From Halolacustris sp051744345 (lineage in GTDB: Bacteria > Actinomycetota > Humimicrobiia > Humimicrobiales > Humimicrobiaceae), in the NCBI GenBank assembly GCA_051744345.1, contig JBNJCW010000001.1, forward strand, positions 29,614-93,613: 64,000 bases of DNA, given 5' to 3'. Shown here piece after piece: positions 44,515-53,521 of this stretch. How positions within the stretch are numbered: the stretch's first letter is position 1; every line of letters begins with the position of its first letter. Both the position numbers and the translations under genes were made by a program. The notes under the pieces were generated by a model. That model saw nothing but the letters and a program-made list of their open reading frames with translations, was not told where the DNA came from and ran no database searches.

Positions 44515-45555
44515 TTGAATAAAGAATTAGTAGCAGCATTGAGGGAACTGGAAAAGGAAAAGGGTATAAAGATGGATACCCTGATAGATGCTTTAAAGAT
44601 AGCCCTTAATTCTGCGTATAAGAAAAATTACAAGATAGATTATGACAGCAGGGTGGATATAGATACAGATACCGGCGAGATAAAGGTGTTTAAGGTATTT
44701 GACGAAGAGGAAAAAGATGAGCATGAGGAAGATGAGGTGGAGGTAACTCCTGATAATTTTGGAAGGATTGCAGCTCAGACAGCCATGCAGGTAATAAAGC
44801 AGAAGATAAAAGAAGCTGAAAGAGAGATAATGTATGAGGAGTTCAAGGACAGGGTTGGGGACCTGGTTACCGGCATAATCCAGCAGAGCGATGCCAGGTT
44901 TACGCTGGTAGACCTGGGCAAGGTGGAAGCGCTGCTTCCCCAGTACGAACAGGTACCCAATGAAAGGTACAGGCATGGGGAGAGGATTAAGGCCTATATT
45001 TCCGAAGTCAGGAAAACAACCAAGGGACCCCAGGTAATTGTATCCAGGACCCACACCGGCCTTGTCAGGAAGCTGTTTGAACTTGAGGTTCCGGAAATAA
45101 TTGAAGATATAGTAGAGATAATAAATATTGCCAGGGAACCGGGCTACAGGACCAAGATAGCGGTTAAATCCAATGACAAGAATGTTGACCCGGTGGGCGC
45201 TTGTGTCGGACCCAAAGGTTCAAGGGTGAGGATGGTAGTAGATGAACTTGGTGGAGAGAAAATTGACATAGTCAGCTACAGCGAAGAAGTAGTTGAATTT
45301 ATAAAAAATTCGCTGTCACCGGCAAGGGTAGTAAAGGTTTTGACAGACGAGGATAGAAAATTTGCGCTGGTAGTTGTGCCAAACGATCAGCTTTCCCTTG
45401 CTATCGGCAGGGAAGGCCAGAATGCCAGGCTGGCTGCAAAACTTACCGGCTGGAAGATTGATATAAAGAGCCAGCAACAGTTTGAAGATGAGCTTGAAGA
45501 GGCGAGAAGGCAGAGGCTTGAATCCAGGCAGAGTACCGAAGAGTCTGTGGAATAA
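44515..45555 (+). CDS. nusA: transcription termination/antitermination factor NusA
   Basis: NusA binds RNA polymerase and nascent RNA, controlling pausing, termination and rRNA antitermination. The 346-residue protein has an N-terminal polymerase-binding domain, an S1 domain (GDLVTGIIQQSDARFTLVDLG), and KH1/KH2 domains (DPVGACVGPKGSRV, AIGREGQNARLAAKLTGW). It starts at TTG 44515. C-terminal acidic repeats are absent, as in Gram-positive NusA. The usual upstream rimP and downstream ylxR are missing. Confidence 0.97.
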   Translation: MNKELVAALRELEKEKGIKMDTLIDALKIALNSAYKKNYKIDYDSRVDIDTDTGEIKVFKVFDEEEKDEHEEDEVEVTPDNFGRIAAQTAMQVIKQKIKEAEREIMYEEFKDRVGDLVTGIIQQSDARFTLVDLGKVEALLPQYEQVPNERYRHGERIKAYISEVRKTTKGPQVIVSRTHTGLVRKLFELEVPEIIEDIVEIINIAREPGYRTKIAVKSNDKNVDPVGACVGPKGSRVRMVVDELGGEKIDIVSYSEEVVEFIKNSLSPARVVKVLTDEDRKFALVVVPNDQLSLAIGREGQNARLAAKLTGWKIDIKSQQQFEDELEEARRQRLESRQSTEESVE

Positions 45556-45579
45556 ATTATTAAAGGGAAGGGATAGAAA

Positions 45580-47679
45580 ATTAGAGTATACGAAATTGCC
45601 AGGGAAAATAAAATAACTTCAAAGAAACTGATAGAGATGCTGAAAGAGAAGGGCATAGAGGTAAAAAGCCATATGTCTACCCTTACCCCTGCCCAGGAAA
45701 AGAAGGTCAAAGGGCTGTTTAAGAAAAAAACAGAAGGTAAAAAAGTAAAAGCAAACTGGGAAGAAGAAAAAAGAAGGAATATAAGGAGTGTGCTGGATAA
45801 GGAGCTGGACAAGGAAGAAAAGAGCGGAAGGATAAGAGTAAGGAGTACTCCTAAGAAAAAGGCGGTTAAAAAAGAAGACAGCAAGAAAGGCACAAAAGAT
45901 TCTGAAGTAAAAGAGAAAAAACAGAGGCCCCAGATTAAAAAAGTGCTGGAGCTGCCGGATAGGGCTACCATTAAGCAGATTTCTGAAAGAGTCAGTATAC
46001 CTTCCAGCGAAATGATACAAACACTGTTTAATATGGGGGAAATGGTTAATATAAACCAGCCTTTGGATAAGGACCTGGTAGAGATTTTGTCCAATGAATA
46101 TAATTTTAAATACAATATAATAGGTTTTGAAGAAAAGTTTGATGAAATATATGATGATTCTGAAAAAGACTTAAAAATAAGGCCTCCTATAGTAACCGTT
46201 ATGGGGCACGTAGACCATGGTAAAACCACATTGCTTGACGCTATCAGGAATACAAAGGTTGCATCCAGCGAAGCAGGGGGAATCACCCAGGATATCGGTG
46301 CTTATCAGATCATGCACAGCAAGAGGAAAATCACCTTCATAGACACGCCGGGACATGAAGCGTTTACAACCATGAGGGCCCGTGGGGCAAGGGTTACAGA
46401 TATTGCTATTATAGTGGTTGCAGCAAATGACGGGATAATGCCCCAAACTGTAGAGGCGATAGACCATGCCAAAGCTGCCAAAGTACCTATTATTGTAGCC
46501 ATAAATAAGATTGATTTACCCAATGCAGATCCCAATAAAGTAAAGCAGGGCCTGACAGAATATGACCTCGTGCCTGAGGAGTGGGGCGGTGATACCATTT
46601 GTGTTGAAATTTCAGCTGAAAAGAAGACAAACATTGGTGAGCTGCTGGAGATGATTCTGCTGGTCGCAGACATGAATGAGATTAAGGGCAATCCTTCTGC
46701 CGAAGCTAGCGCAATCATAATTGAGTCCAGGCTGGATAAGAGAATGGGGCCTATAGCAACGGTTATAGTCAAAAGGGGTACCCTTAAGATTGGAGATAAC
46801 TTTGTTACCGGTAATTCAATGGGCAGGATAAGGTCTCTAATGGATGAGAATGGTGACAGGATAGAAGAAGCGGTGCTGTCGCAACCGGTAGAAATACTCG
46901 GTTTTTCTACTGTGCCCCAGGCAGGAGATAAGCTGTTTGTGGTAAAGAATGAAAAAGTGGCCAAAGATATTATAAGCAGGAAGGAATATGACAGGAAGAT
47001 GTCCCAGGTTAGCGAGTCTAAAAAGACCATGACCTTAGAAGAGTTGTCAAAACTGTCTGAACAGGAAGAGGTCAAGGTGCTGGGGATAGTCCTAAAATCG
47101 GATTCCAACGGCTCTTTGGATGCGGTAGAAAAAGGCTTAAACCAGATTCAAGAGGAAAACATAAACATAAATATAATACATAAAGGCGTTGGGGCAATAA
47201 CAGACAGCGATATTATCCTTGCTGCAGCTTCAGGTTCGATAGTAATTGGTTTTGGAGTGGTTCCTGCTTCAGGTTCAAAGCAGCTGGCCAAACAAGAAGG
47301 GGTGGAAATAAGGACCTATAACATCATATATAAGCTTATAGATGATGTAAAACTTGCTTTTAAGGGGCTTCTTGAACCTAAAATAGAGAAAGTGGAAAAA
47401 GGAAAGATTGAAGTAAGGGAACTGTTCAAGATACCCAAGGTAGGTTCAGTAGCAGGCTGTTATGTTTTAGAAGGTGAAGCAGAAAGAGGGAACCTGGTTA
47501 GGATAGTAAGGGACGGGAAGATAATATATGAAAGCCGGATAGGAACCATACACCGGTTCAAGGAAGATGTAAAAAAGGTATCTGCGGGCTATGAGTGCGG
47601 GATAAGGATAGAAAACTTCCAGGATATAAACAAAGGCGATATTATAGAGGTCTTTGAGGAACAGGAGGTAGAGCAGTAA
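45580..47679 (+). CDS. infB: translation initiation factor IF-2, AUU start
   Basis: IF-2 is the GTPase that brings fMet-tRNA to the 30S subunit. The conserved IF2N start RVYEIARENKITSKKLIEML is kept only if translation begins at ATT 45580. An in-frame TAG at 45574-45576 is two codons upstream, and the next ATG (45637) would remove 19 residues of this domain. AAGGGAAGGG lies at suitable spacing. Further domains are a lysine-rich linker, a second IF2N (about 130-180), G domain GHVDHGKTT, DTPGHEAF and NKID, then domains II-IV. The total is 699 aa. rbfA follows 9 nt later. Confidence 0.96.
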   Translation: MRVYEIARENKITSKKLIEMLKEKGIEVKSHMSTLTPAQEKKVKGLFKKKTEGKKVKANWEEEKRRNIRSVLDKELDKEEKSGRIRVRSTPKKKAVKKEDSKKGTKDSEVKEKKQRPQIKKVLELPDRATIKQISERVSIPSSEMIQTLFNMGEMVNINQPLDKDLVEILSNEYNFKYNIIGFEEKFDEIYDDSEKDLKIRPPIVTVMGHVDHGKTTLLDAIRNTKVASSEAGGITQDIGAYQIMHSKRKITFIDTPGHEAFTTMRARGARVTDIAIIVVAANDGIMPQTVEAIDHAKAAKVPIIVAINKIDLPNADPNKVKQGLTEYDLVPEEWGGDTICVEISAEKKTNIGELLEMILLVADMNEIKGNPSAEASAIIIESRLDKRMGPIATVIVKRGTLKIGDNFVTGNSMGRIRSLMDENGDRIEEAVLSQPVEILGFSTVPQAGDKLFVVKNEKVAKDIISRKEYDRKMSQVSESKKTMTLEELSKLSEQEEVKVLGIVLKSDSNGSLDAVEKGLNQIQEENININIIHKGVGAITDSDIILAAASGSIVIGFGVVPASGSKQLAKQEGVEIRTYNIIYKLIDDVKLAFKGLLEPKIEKVEKGKIEVRELFKIPKVGSVAGCYVLEGEAERGNLVRIVRDGKIIYESRIGTIHRFKEDVKKVSAGYECGIRIENFQDINKGDIIEVFEEQEVEQ

Positions 47680-47688
47680 CTCAGGCCA

Positions 47689-48042
47689 ATGGATAGGACA
47701 AAAAAATTAGAAATTGATATAAAAAGAGAAATAAGCTTTATTATCAATGAGCTGGTAAAGGATCCCAGGGTTGGTTTTACAACCGTAACAGATACAATTT
47801 TATCCTCTGACCATAAGTATCTTGACATTTACATAAGTGTCTTAAATGGCCAGGCCGGCATTAAAAGGAGCATGGAAGGCCTTGAAAAAAGCAGCGGCTT
47901 CATTAAACGTAAACTCAAGGAGAGGGTAGAGCTTAGGAATATACCCGTGCTGCGGTTTAAATATGATGAGTCAATAGATAAGGGCATGAGGATTTCAGGC
48001 ATCCTGGAAAAGCTGAAAAAAAATAAAGATGTTGATGGATAG
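47689..48042 (+). CDS. rbfA: ribosome-binding factor A
   Basis: RbfA matures the 5' end of 16S rRNA and helps cold adaptation. The 117-residue protein has the KH-like fold with DPRVGFTTVTD and a C-terminal VPVLRFKYDESIDKG-like segment (IPVLRFKYDES). Its position after infB is the usual one. Confidence 0.95.
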   Translation: MDRTKKLEIDIKREISFIINELVKDPRVGFTTVTDTILSSDHKYLDIYISVLNGQAGIKRSMEGLEKSSGFIKRKLKERVELRNIPVLRFKYDESIDKGMRISGILEKLKKNKDVDG

Positions 48043-48050
48043 AAATAATT

Positions 48051-49043
48051 TTGGATAAAGCTAAAGAGATTGAAAAAGTATCCCATATAATAAGCACCAA
48101 CCATAGTTTTTTAATCATTACCCACCTGTTTCCTGATGGGGACTCACTAGGTTCCCAGAGTGCTCTACATAATCTGTTTAAGGCTATGGGAAAAAAAAGC
48201 TATATGCTCTGTACTGATCAGGTGCCTTACCAATACAAATACCTGCCGTCAGTAAAACAGGTAAAAAAAAGCTTAGACGGCCTTGGTTTCGATTCCAAAC
48301 CGGTAACATTCTGCCTTGATTGCGCAGATGAAAAAAGGATGGGTATAGATTACAAAAGGCTGGTTTTGGAATCCAGGACTGTTATTAATATTGACCACCA
48401 TATCAATAATTCAAACTATGGGCTCATAAATATTGTAAATCCAAAGAAAGCAGCTACCGCGCAGATGATCTATGATATTATTACCGGAAGTTTTCCAAGC
48501 TATCTTAACAAAAAAATAGCTGCAGGCATATATACAGGCATACTTACCGATACGGGAAAATTTCAATATGAAAATACCACTGCGGAGGTACACAAGATAG
48601 TGAGCCACCTCCTGGAGTTTGGTATAGTACCTGCTGAAATTTTTTCACAAATCTACGAGAATGACCCTTTGAACAGATTTAAGCTCCTTGAGCTTGTTTT
48701 TAAGAGGATAAATTTTATAAAAAGTAAAAATTTAATTTATTCTTATGTCCTCCAAAAAGATTTTAACAAATTGAGGCTGCCTTTTTCTGCCCAGGATGGA
48801 ATAATTGAGCTGTTAAGGAGTGTGGAAGGGGTAAAGATAGCTGCCTTTATTAAGCAGATTGGAGACAAAAGATTTAAGGTGAGCTTAAGGTCTTCGGACC
48901 AGGGCATCAATGTGGCTAATCTGGCATTGAGGTTTGGCGGTGGGGGGCACCGCATGGCTGCCGCTTACTCATGTTCCGGGGATATTGATAAAATAGCAGG
49001 TGACCTCATAGGGATTATTGAAAAACACCAATCAGAATTATGA
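48051..49043 (+). CDS. nrnA: bifunctional oligoribonuclease / PAP phosphatase NrnA
   Basis: NrnA degrades short RNA oligomers and pAp. The 330-residue protein has DHH-family motifs: HLFPDGDSLGS near residue 25, CLDCAD, NIDHHINN, and the C-terminal DHHA1 GGGGHRMAA. It starts at TTG 48051. Its stop overlaps the ATG of truB (ATGA). The rbfA-nrnA-truB-ribF order is the common one. Confidence 0.95.
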   Translation: MDKAKEIEKVSHIISTNHSFLIITHLFPDGDSLGSQSALHNLFKAMGKKSYMLCTDQVPYQYKYLPSVKQVKKSLDGLGFDSKPVTFCLDCADEKRMGIDYKRLVLESRTVINIDHHINNSNYGLINIVNPKKAATAQMIYDIITGSFPSYLNKKIAAGIYTGILTDTGKFQYENTTAEVHKIVSHLLEFGIVPAEIFSQIYENDPLNRFKLLELVFKRINFIKSKNLIYSYVLQKDFNKLRLPFSAQDGIIELLRSVEGVKIAAFIKQIGDKRFKVSLRSSDQGINVANLALRFGGGGHRMAAAYSCSGDIDKIAGDLIGIIEKHQSEL

Positions 49044-49965
49044 ATAAAAAGGATATTAAAAACTTAAACGGAATAGCGCTGGTTAACAAAAAGAGCGGTA
49101 TTACCTCTTATGATGTAATCAGGCAGATAAAGAAGGTTTTTTTTTAAACAAAATTGGGCATGCAGGCACCCTGGATCCTCTGGCAGACGGTTTGCTGATA
49201 ATTATGCTTAACCGGGCAACCAAGCTTTCCCCTTATTTTCTATCCCTGGATAAAGAATATGAAGTAGGCATAAGGCTGGGTGTGGTTACTGATACATGGG
49301 ATATGAGCGGGAAAATTCTGGAGGAAAAAAGCCCTCCTTCTTACAGTCCTGAAACTATTAAAAGAACAATTGAACAATTTAAAGGCAGCCAGTACCAAAC
49401 TCCACCTATTTATTCTGCCCTGAAGCATAAAGGGCGTCCCCTCTATGCTTATGCAAGGGAAGGGAAAAAAATAGAGGTGGAAAAAAGAAAGATAAGCATT
49501 TACCACATTGAGGTGCTGGGATATGGAGGGAATACAATAAGCCTGAAGGTATCCTGCAGCTCGGGAACATATGTGAGGTGGCTGGCTCATGCTGCAGGCC
49601 AGAAGCTTGGGTGTGGTGCGGCGGTGGGAAGCCTCACCAGGACAAGAATTGGAAAATTTAAGGCATCTGCAGCCATTTCCTCTGATGATATAAAGGATTG
49701 CTTTATGGATGCAGTATTGGATATAGAGAGAGCTTTACCCGGGGCAGCTAATATCACAGTTGGCAATAAATATAAGAAAAGCATAAAAAATGGCCATTGG
49801 CTTATACCTGAAATGGTTGACAGCAGGGCTTCAGAGGTAGCGAAATTAAAGCCCGGTGACATTGTAAAAGTTAGGGACGGGGAAGGGGAACTGCTGGCTG
49901 TACACCTGGTGGCGGAAGAGCCCGGCGAAGGCCCCGGACTCAGCAAGCCTATTGTAATTATCTGA
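49040..49965 (+). pseudogene. truB: tRNA pseudouridine-55 synthase, frame broken at a T9 run
   Basis: TruB makes pseudouridine 55 in tRNA. ATG 49040 opens a frame that reads GIALVNKKSGITSYDVIRQIKKVFF and then hits TAA at 49145-49147. The catalytic core IGHAGTLDPLADG lies in the -1 frame from 49144 and runs open to 49965. The break is at nine T (49137-49145); seven or ten T would restore the frame. A -1 shift on U-UUU-UUU also joins the two parts, giving about 308 residues. The rest (KGRPLYAYAREG, SSGTYVRWLAHA, the C-terminal PUA-like tail) is intact, so the gene may still work by slippage, or the base count may be a sequencing or assembly error. A stand-alone downstream start (TTG 49192) would lack the catalytic Asp. 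Confidence 0.85.
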
Positions 49966-50016
49966 TAATTAAATAGAATATAGTGGTCTACTGGAAAAAT
50001 AGAAGGAAGTTAGATT

Positions 50017-50961
50017 TTGACACAGATAATCAAATTGAGCCAGCTGGACAAAAGCTATCTGGCGGGCAGGGACATAATAGTGGTAATAGGATTTTTTGAC
50101 GGACTGCATAAGGGCCACCAGAAGATAATCGGCTTATGCGTAAACAGGGCTAAAAAAATCGGAGGAAGCAGCCTGGTTTTTACATTTGACCGGCCTCCTC
50201 TAAATGTTATAAAGGGAACTATCCATAAAAAACTCATAACTTCATTTGAGCAGAAACTGAGCCTAATTGAAAAACTTGGTGTGGATTATATCGTTACCCA
50301 GAGCTTCAGCCGGGAATTTTCTATGCTTGGGCCTAAGGATTTTTGTAAAAAGATACTGATGAAAAAATTCCACCTGAAGGAAATATTTGTAGGGGAAGGA
50401 TTCAGGTTTGGCTATGGCGGAAAGGGAGACGGCATCTTCCTTAAGCAATTCCTTGGAAAATACGGGATAAAGGTAAACATAATACCTCTTTACAGGGAAA
50501 ATGGAATTATAATATCCAGTACCAACATAAGGAAATATTACAGGAAGGGAGCAATAGATAAGGTAAGCAAGCTGCTTGGGCGTAAACCTTGCATATCCGG
50601 AGCGGTGGTAAAAGGAGTGGGCAGGGGCAAAAAGCTTGGTTTTCCAACCGCCAATATTGATGTTTCTGATAAATATGTAACTCCCCAGGATGGTGTATAC
50701 CTGGGTCAGGTCAAGGTGGGAAATGAGGATAAATTGCTGCCCTGTTTGGTGAATATCGGCGACAACCCTACATTTGAAGATAACAAAAAATGGATAGAGG
50801 TATTTATAATAGATTTCAATAAAAACATATATGGTGTTAAAATAAAGGTATGTTTTTTAAAGGAGTTGAGAAAAGAAATACGTTTTAACAGTAGCCAGGA
50901 GCTGGTTGACCAGATGCAAAAAGATTTAAAGGCTGGCAGGGATTTCTTTAATTTGAGTTAG
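50017..50961 (+). CDS. ribF: bifunctional riboflavin kinase / FAD synthetase
   Basis: RibF makes FMN and FAD from riboflavin. The 314-residue protein has the FAD-synthetase motif GFFDGLHKGHQ (near residue 28), ISSTNIRKYYRKG, and the C-terminal riboflavin-kinase motif KLGFPTANID with the DGVYLGQV segment. It starts at TTG with AAGGAAG upstream. The truB-ribF-rpsO-pnp order is typical. Confidence 0.96.
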   Translation: MTQIIKLSQLDKSYLAGRDIIVVIGFFDGLHKGHQKIIGLCVNRAKKIGGSSLVFTFDRPPLNVIKGTIHKKLITSFEQKLSLIEKLGVDYIVTQSFSREFSMLGPKDFCKKILMKKFHLKEIFVGEGFRFGYGGKGDGIFLKQFLGKYGIKVNIIPLYRENGIIISSTNIRKYYRKGAIDKVSKLLGRKPCISGAVVKGVGRGKKLGFPTANIDVSDKYVTPQDGVYLGQVKVGNEDKLLPCLVNIGDNPTFEDNKKWIEVFIIDFNKNIYGVKIKVCFLKELRKEIRFNSSQELVDQMQKDLKAGRDFFNLS

Positions 50962-50976
50962 TCAGCCTTATTTTAA

Positions 50977-51005
50977 TTGTAATAAAATGTTAGTTATGAT
51001 AAATT
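50977..51005 (+). promoter_or_regulatory. possible rpsO promoter, extended -10
   Basis: -35 TTGTAA (50977-50982), 17-bp spacer, TGA extension and -10 TAAATT (51000-51005). The -10 is weak; the support is the TGn extension and the position about 35 nt before rpsO. Confidence 0.4.
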
Positions 51006-51040
51006 ATTGTGCGATATAAATATAGAAGGAGATGAAAAAG

Positions 51041-51310
51041 TTGGGTCTAGAGAAGGAAGACAAACAGAAGCTAATTGATAAATTCAAGGTTAAGGAAGAT
51101 GATACGGGTTCATCGGAGGTTCAAATTGCTTTATTGACCGAGAAGATAAACAACCTTAATGAACACCTTAAAAAAAATAAGAAAGACCATCATTCAAGAA
51201 GGGGTCTGGTGATGATGGTAGGAAAAAGGAAAAGACTTTTAAAGTACCTGCAGGACAATGAACTGGAAAGGTACAAAAAATTAATTAAAAAACTGGGTTT
51301 AAGAAAGTAA
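51041..51310 (+). CDS. rpsO: 30S ribosomal protein S15
   Basis: S15 binds 16S rRNA early in assembly. TTG 51041 gives the usual 89 residues and lies 9 nt after GGAG (51028-51031); the in-frame ATG at 51032 abuts that site and is too close. Family pieces are DTGSSEVQIALLTEKI, LNEHLK, KDHHSRRGLVMMVGKRKRLL in short blocks. pnp follows, as in most bacteria. Confidence 0.96.
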   Translation: MGLEKEDKQKLIDKFKVKEDDTGSSEVQIALLTEKINNLNEHLKKNKKDHHSRRGLVMMVGKRKRLLKYLQDNELERYKKLIKKLGLRK

Positions 51311-51326
51311 GGAGTGAGTATATATT

Positions 51327-53489
51327 TTGAAAGATGATTTTATTCGAGAGGAAAATTGTAAGATAAAAATTGGTGCAAATAATGTAATTTTTTCAACCGG
51401 CAAAATTGCAAACCAGGCAAACGGCGCCGTACTGGTAAAATGCGGAGGAAATGGTGTGCTGGTAACTTCAGTAATGAGTGAGAAACCGAGGGATGACATA
51501 GATTATTTCCCCCTGTTTGTGGATGTAGAAGAGAGAATGTATGCAGCAGGTAAAATTCCTGGCGGTTTTTTCAAGAGGGAAGGGAAATCCTCAGAAAAAG
51601 CAACTCTGATTTCCCGTTTGACCGACAGGCCGCTGCGGCCTATTTTTGATAACAATATAAGAAATGAAATCCAGATAATTGCCACTGTGCTGTCCGTGGA
51701 TCAAATAAGTCCTTACGATGTACTGGTTATTAACGGTGCATCTATGGCGCTGGTCATTTCAGATATACCTTTTCCGGAACCAATCGGTGCGGTGAGGATA
51801 GGAAAAGTTGGTGGTGAGTGGATAATAAATCCTACCTATGGAGAGCTGGAAGAAAGTGAAATCGATATTGTGGTTGCGGGAACGGAAAAATCAATAATAA
51901 TGGTAGAAGCTAATGCTAATGAAGCTGATGAAGAGATTGCCCTTCAAGCAATAGAGCTGGCGCATGAGGAGATAAAAAAGATAATAGAGCTGCAGAAGGA
52001 ATTCAGGGAAAAAGTTGGCAAAACCAAGCTTGAAGTAAAAAAATTCGGTGTTCCTGAAGAAATTAATGACAAGGTAAGGCAATTAGGCTATGAGAAGGTA
52101 AAGGCTTTGCTGGACAAAGTGGTAGAGTATGCAAACAGAGAAGAACGGGAAAAGCTTCTGGACCAGACCAAAAAAGGTTTTTTTCAGGATGAGCTAAAAC
52201 CCCTAAAGGAAGAGATTAAAACTAATTTATCAGAGGAATACCCAGAACAGGGCGAATACATAAGCCAAAGCTTAAAAGAGCTGGAAAGGGAACTGGTAAG
52301 GGAAGCCATTGCAAAAAACAATATAAGGCCTGACGGAAGGAAACCTGATGAAATAAGAAGGATATATTGTGAAGTTGGGTTATTTCCTGAAACACATGGC
52401 TCGGGCTTGTTTATCAGGGGCAAAACTCAGGCACTTACCATTCTTGCCTTAGGTTCAATTAGAGAGGCACAAAGGATTGACAGCCTTGGGGTGGAAGAAT
52501 TCAAGAGATACATGCACCATTATAATTTTCCGCCTTTTAGCACCGGAGAAGTATGGCCGCTAAGAGGGCCCAAGAGGAGGGAAATAGGCCATGGCGCTTT
52601 AGGGGAAAGGGCCTTAAAGCCTATGATACCGGCTGAAGAAGAGTTCCCTTATTCCCTGAGACTGGTATCAGAAATACTTGAGTCCAATGGCTCTACCTCT
52701 ATGGCCAGTGTATGCGGCAGCACCCTGGCGCTTATGGATGCGGGGGTACCCATAAAGAATCCTGTTTCAGGTATAGCCATGGGCCTTATAAAAATGCAAG
52801 ACAGTGACTTTGTAGTACTATCAGACATACAGGGGATAGAAGATTTCTACGGCGATATGGATTTCAAGGTTGCAGGAACCAAAAACGGCTTAACTGCTTT
52901 ACAGATGGATATAAAGGTTAAGGGTATAAACCTAGATATATTGAGACAGGCCCTCAGCCAAGCCAAGGAAGGAAGACTTTATATCCTGGATAAGATGCTG
53001 GCTACAATTCCCGAACCCAGGCAGGAGCTCTCAGAGACTGCACCAAAGATAGTTTCCTTTAAGATTCCTAAAGATAAAATAGGGGAAGTGATAGGTCCTG
53101 GAGGCAAAAATATAAAGATGGTGAAGGAAGAATTCAGCCTTGAAGAGATAGAAATAACTGATTCTGACGGCCAGGGATTGGTATCCATAGTGGCTTATGA
53201 CAAGGACAGGATTGAGAAAGCCATGAAAATGATTAAAACCATGCTAAAGGGCATCGAAGATATCAGGGAAGGCGAGGAGTTTACGGGAACTGTGGTTGGT
53301 ATTACCAATTATGGCGCATTTATAAATATCATCCCCAGCATAGACGGGCTTCTCCATATTTCCAAGATTGCTGATAAGAGGATAAAAAATGTAGAGGATT
53401 ATCTTAAACTTGGTGACAAGATACAAGTCAGGGTTTCCAATATAGACCAAAAAACCAAAAAAATCGGATTAGAAAGAGCAGACACTTAA
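51327..53489 (+). CDS. pnp: polyribonucleotide nucleotidyltransferase
   Basis: PNPase degrades RNA phosphorolytically from the 3' end. The 720-residue protein has two RNase PH domains (first with GFFKREGKSSEKATLISRL region; second with SNGSTSMASVCGSTLALMDAGVP in short blocks), a KH domain with IGPGGKNIK, and a C-terminal S1 domain (GEEFTGTVVGITNYGAF). It starts at TTG 51327. The length is normal. Confidence 0.97.
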   Translation: MKDDFIREENCKIKIGANNVIFSTGKIANQANGAVLVKCGGNGVLVTSVMSEKPRDDIDYFPLFVDVEERMYAAGKIPGGFFKREGKSSEKATLISRLTDRPLRPIFDNNIRNEIQIIATVLSVDQISPYDVLVINGASMALVISDIPFPEPIGAVRIGKVGGEWIINPTYGELEESEIDIVVAGTEKSIIMVEANANEADEEIALQAIELAHEEIKKIIELQKEFREKVGKTKLEVKKFGVPEEINDKVRQLGYEKVKALLDKVVEYANREEREKLLDQTKKGFFQDELKPLKEEIKTNLSEEYPEQGEYISQSLKELERELVREAIAKNNIRPDGRKPDEIRRIYCEVGLFPETHGSGLFIRGKTQALTILALGSIREAQRIDSLGVEEFKRYMHHYNFPPFSTGEVWPLRGPKRREIGHGALGERALKPMIPAEEEFPYSLRLVSEILESNGSTSMASVCGSTLALMDAGVPIKNPVSGIAMGLIKMQDSDFVVLSDIQGIEDFYGDMDFKVAGTKNGLTALQMDIKVKGINLDILRQALSQAKEGRLYILDKMLATIPEPRQELSETAPKIVSFKIPKDKIGEVIGPGGKNIKMVKEEFSLEEIEITDSDGQGLVSIVAYDKDRIEKAMKMIKTMLKGIEDIREGEEFTGTVVGITNYGAFINIIPSIDGLLHISKIADKRIKNVEDYLKLGDKIQVRVSNIDQKTKKIGLERADT

Positions 53490-53521
53490 TTAACTGGTTT
53501 TTAGAAGGATCAGCAGGCGGT

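Noticed and set aside
45387..46286. 299-codon open frame on the minus strand opposite nusA/infB
   Set aside because: It is antisense to the lysine-rich linker of infB, has a low-complexity Ser/Leu/Phe composition and no ribosome site, so it is a shadow frame.
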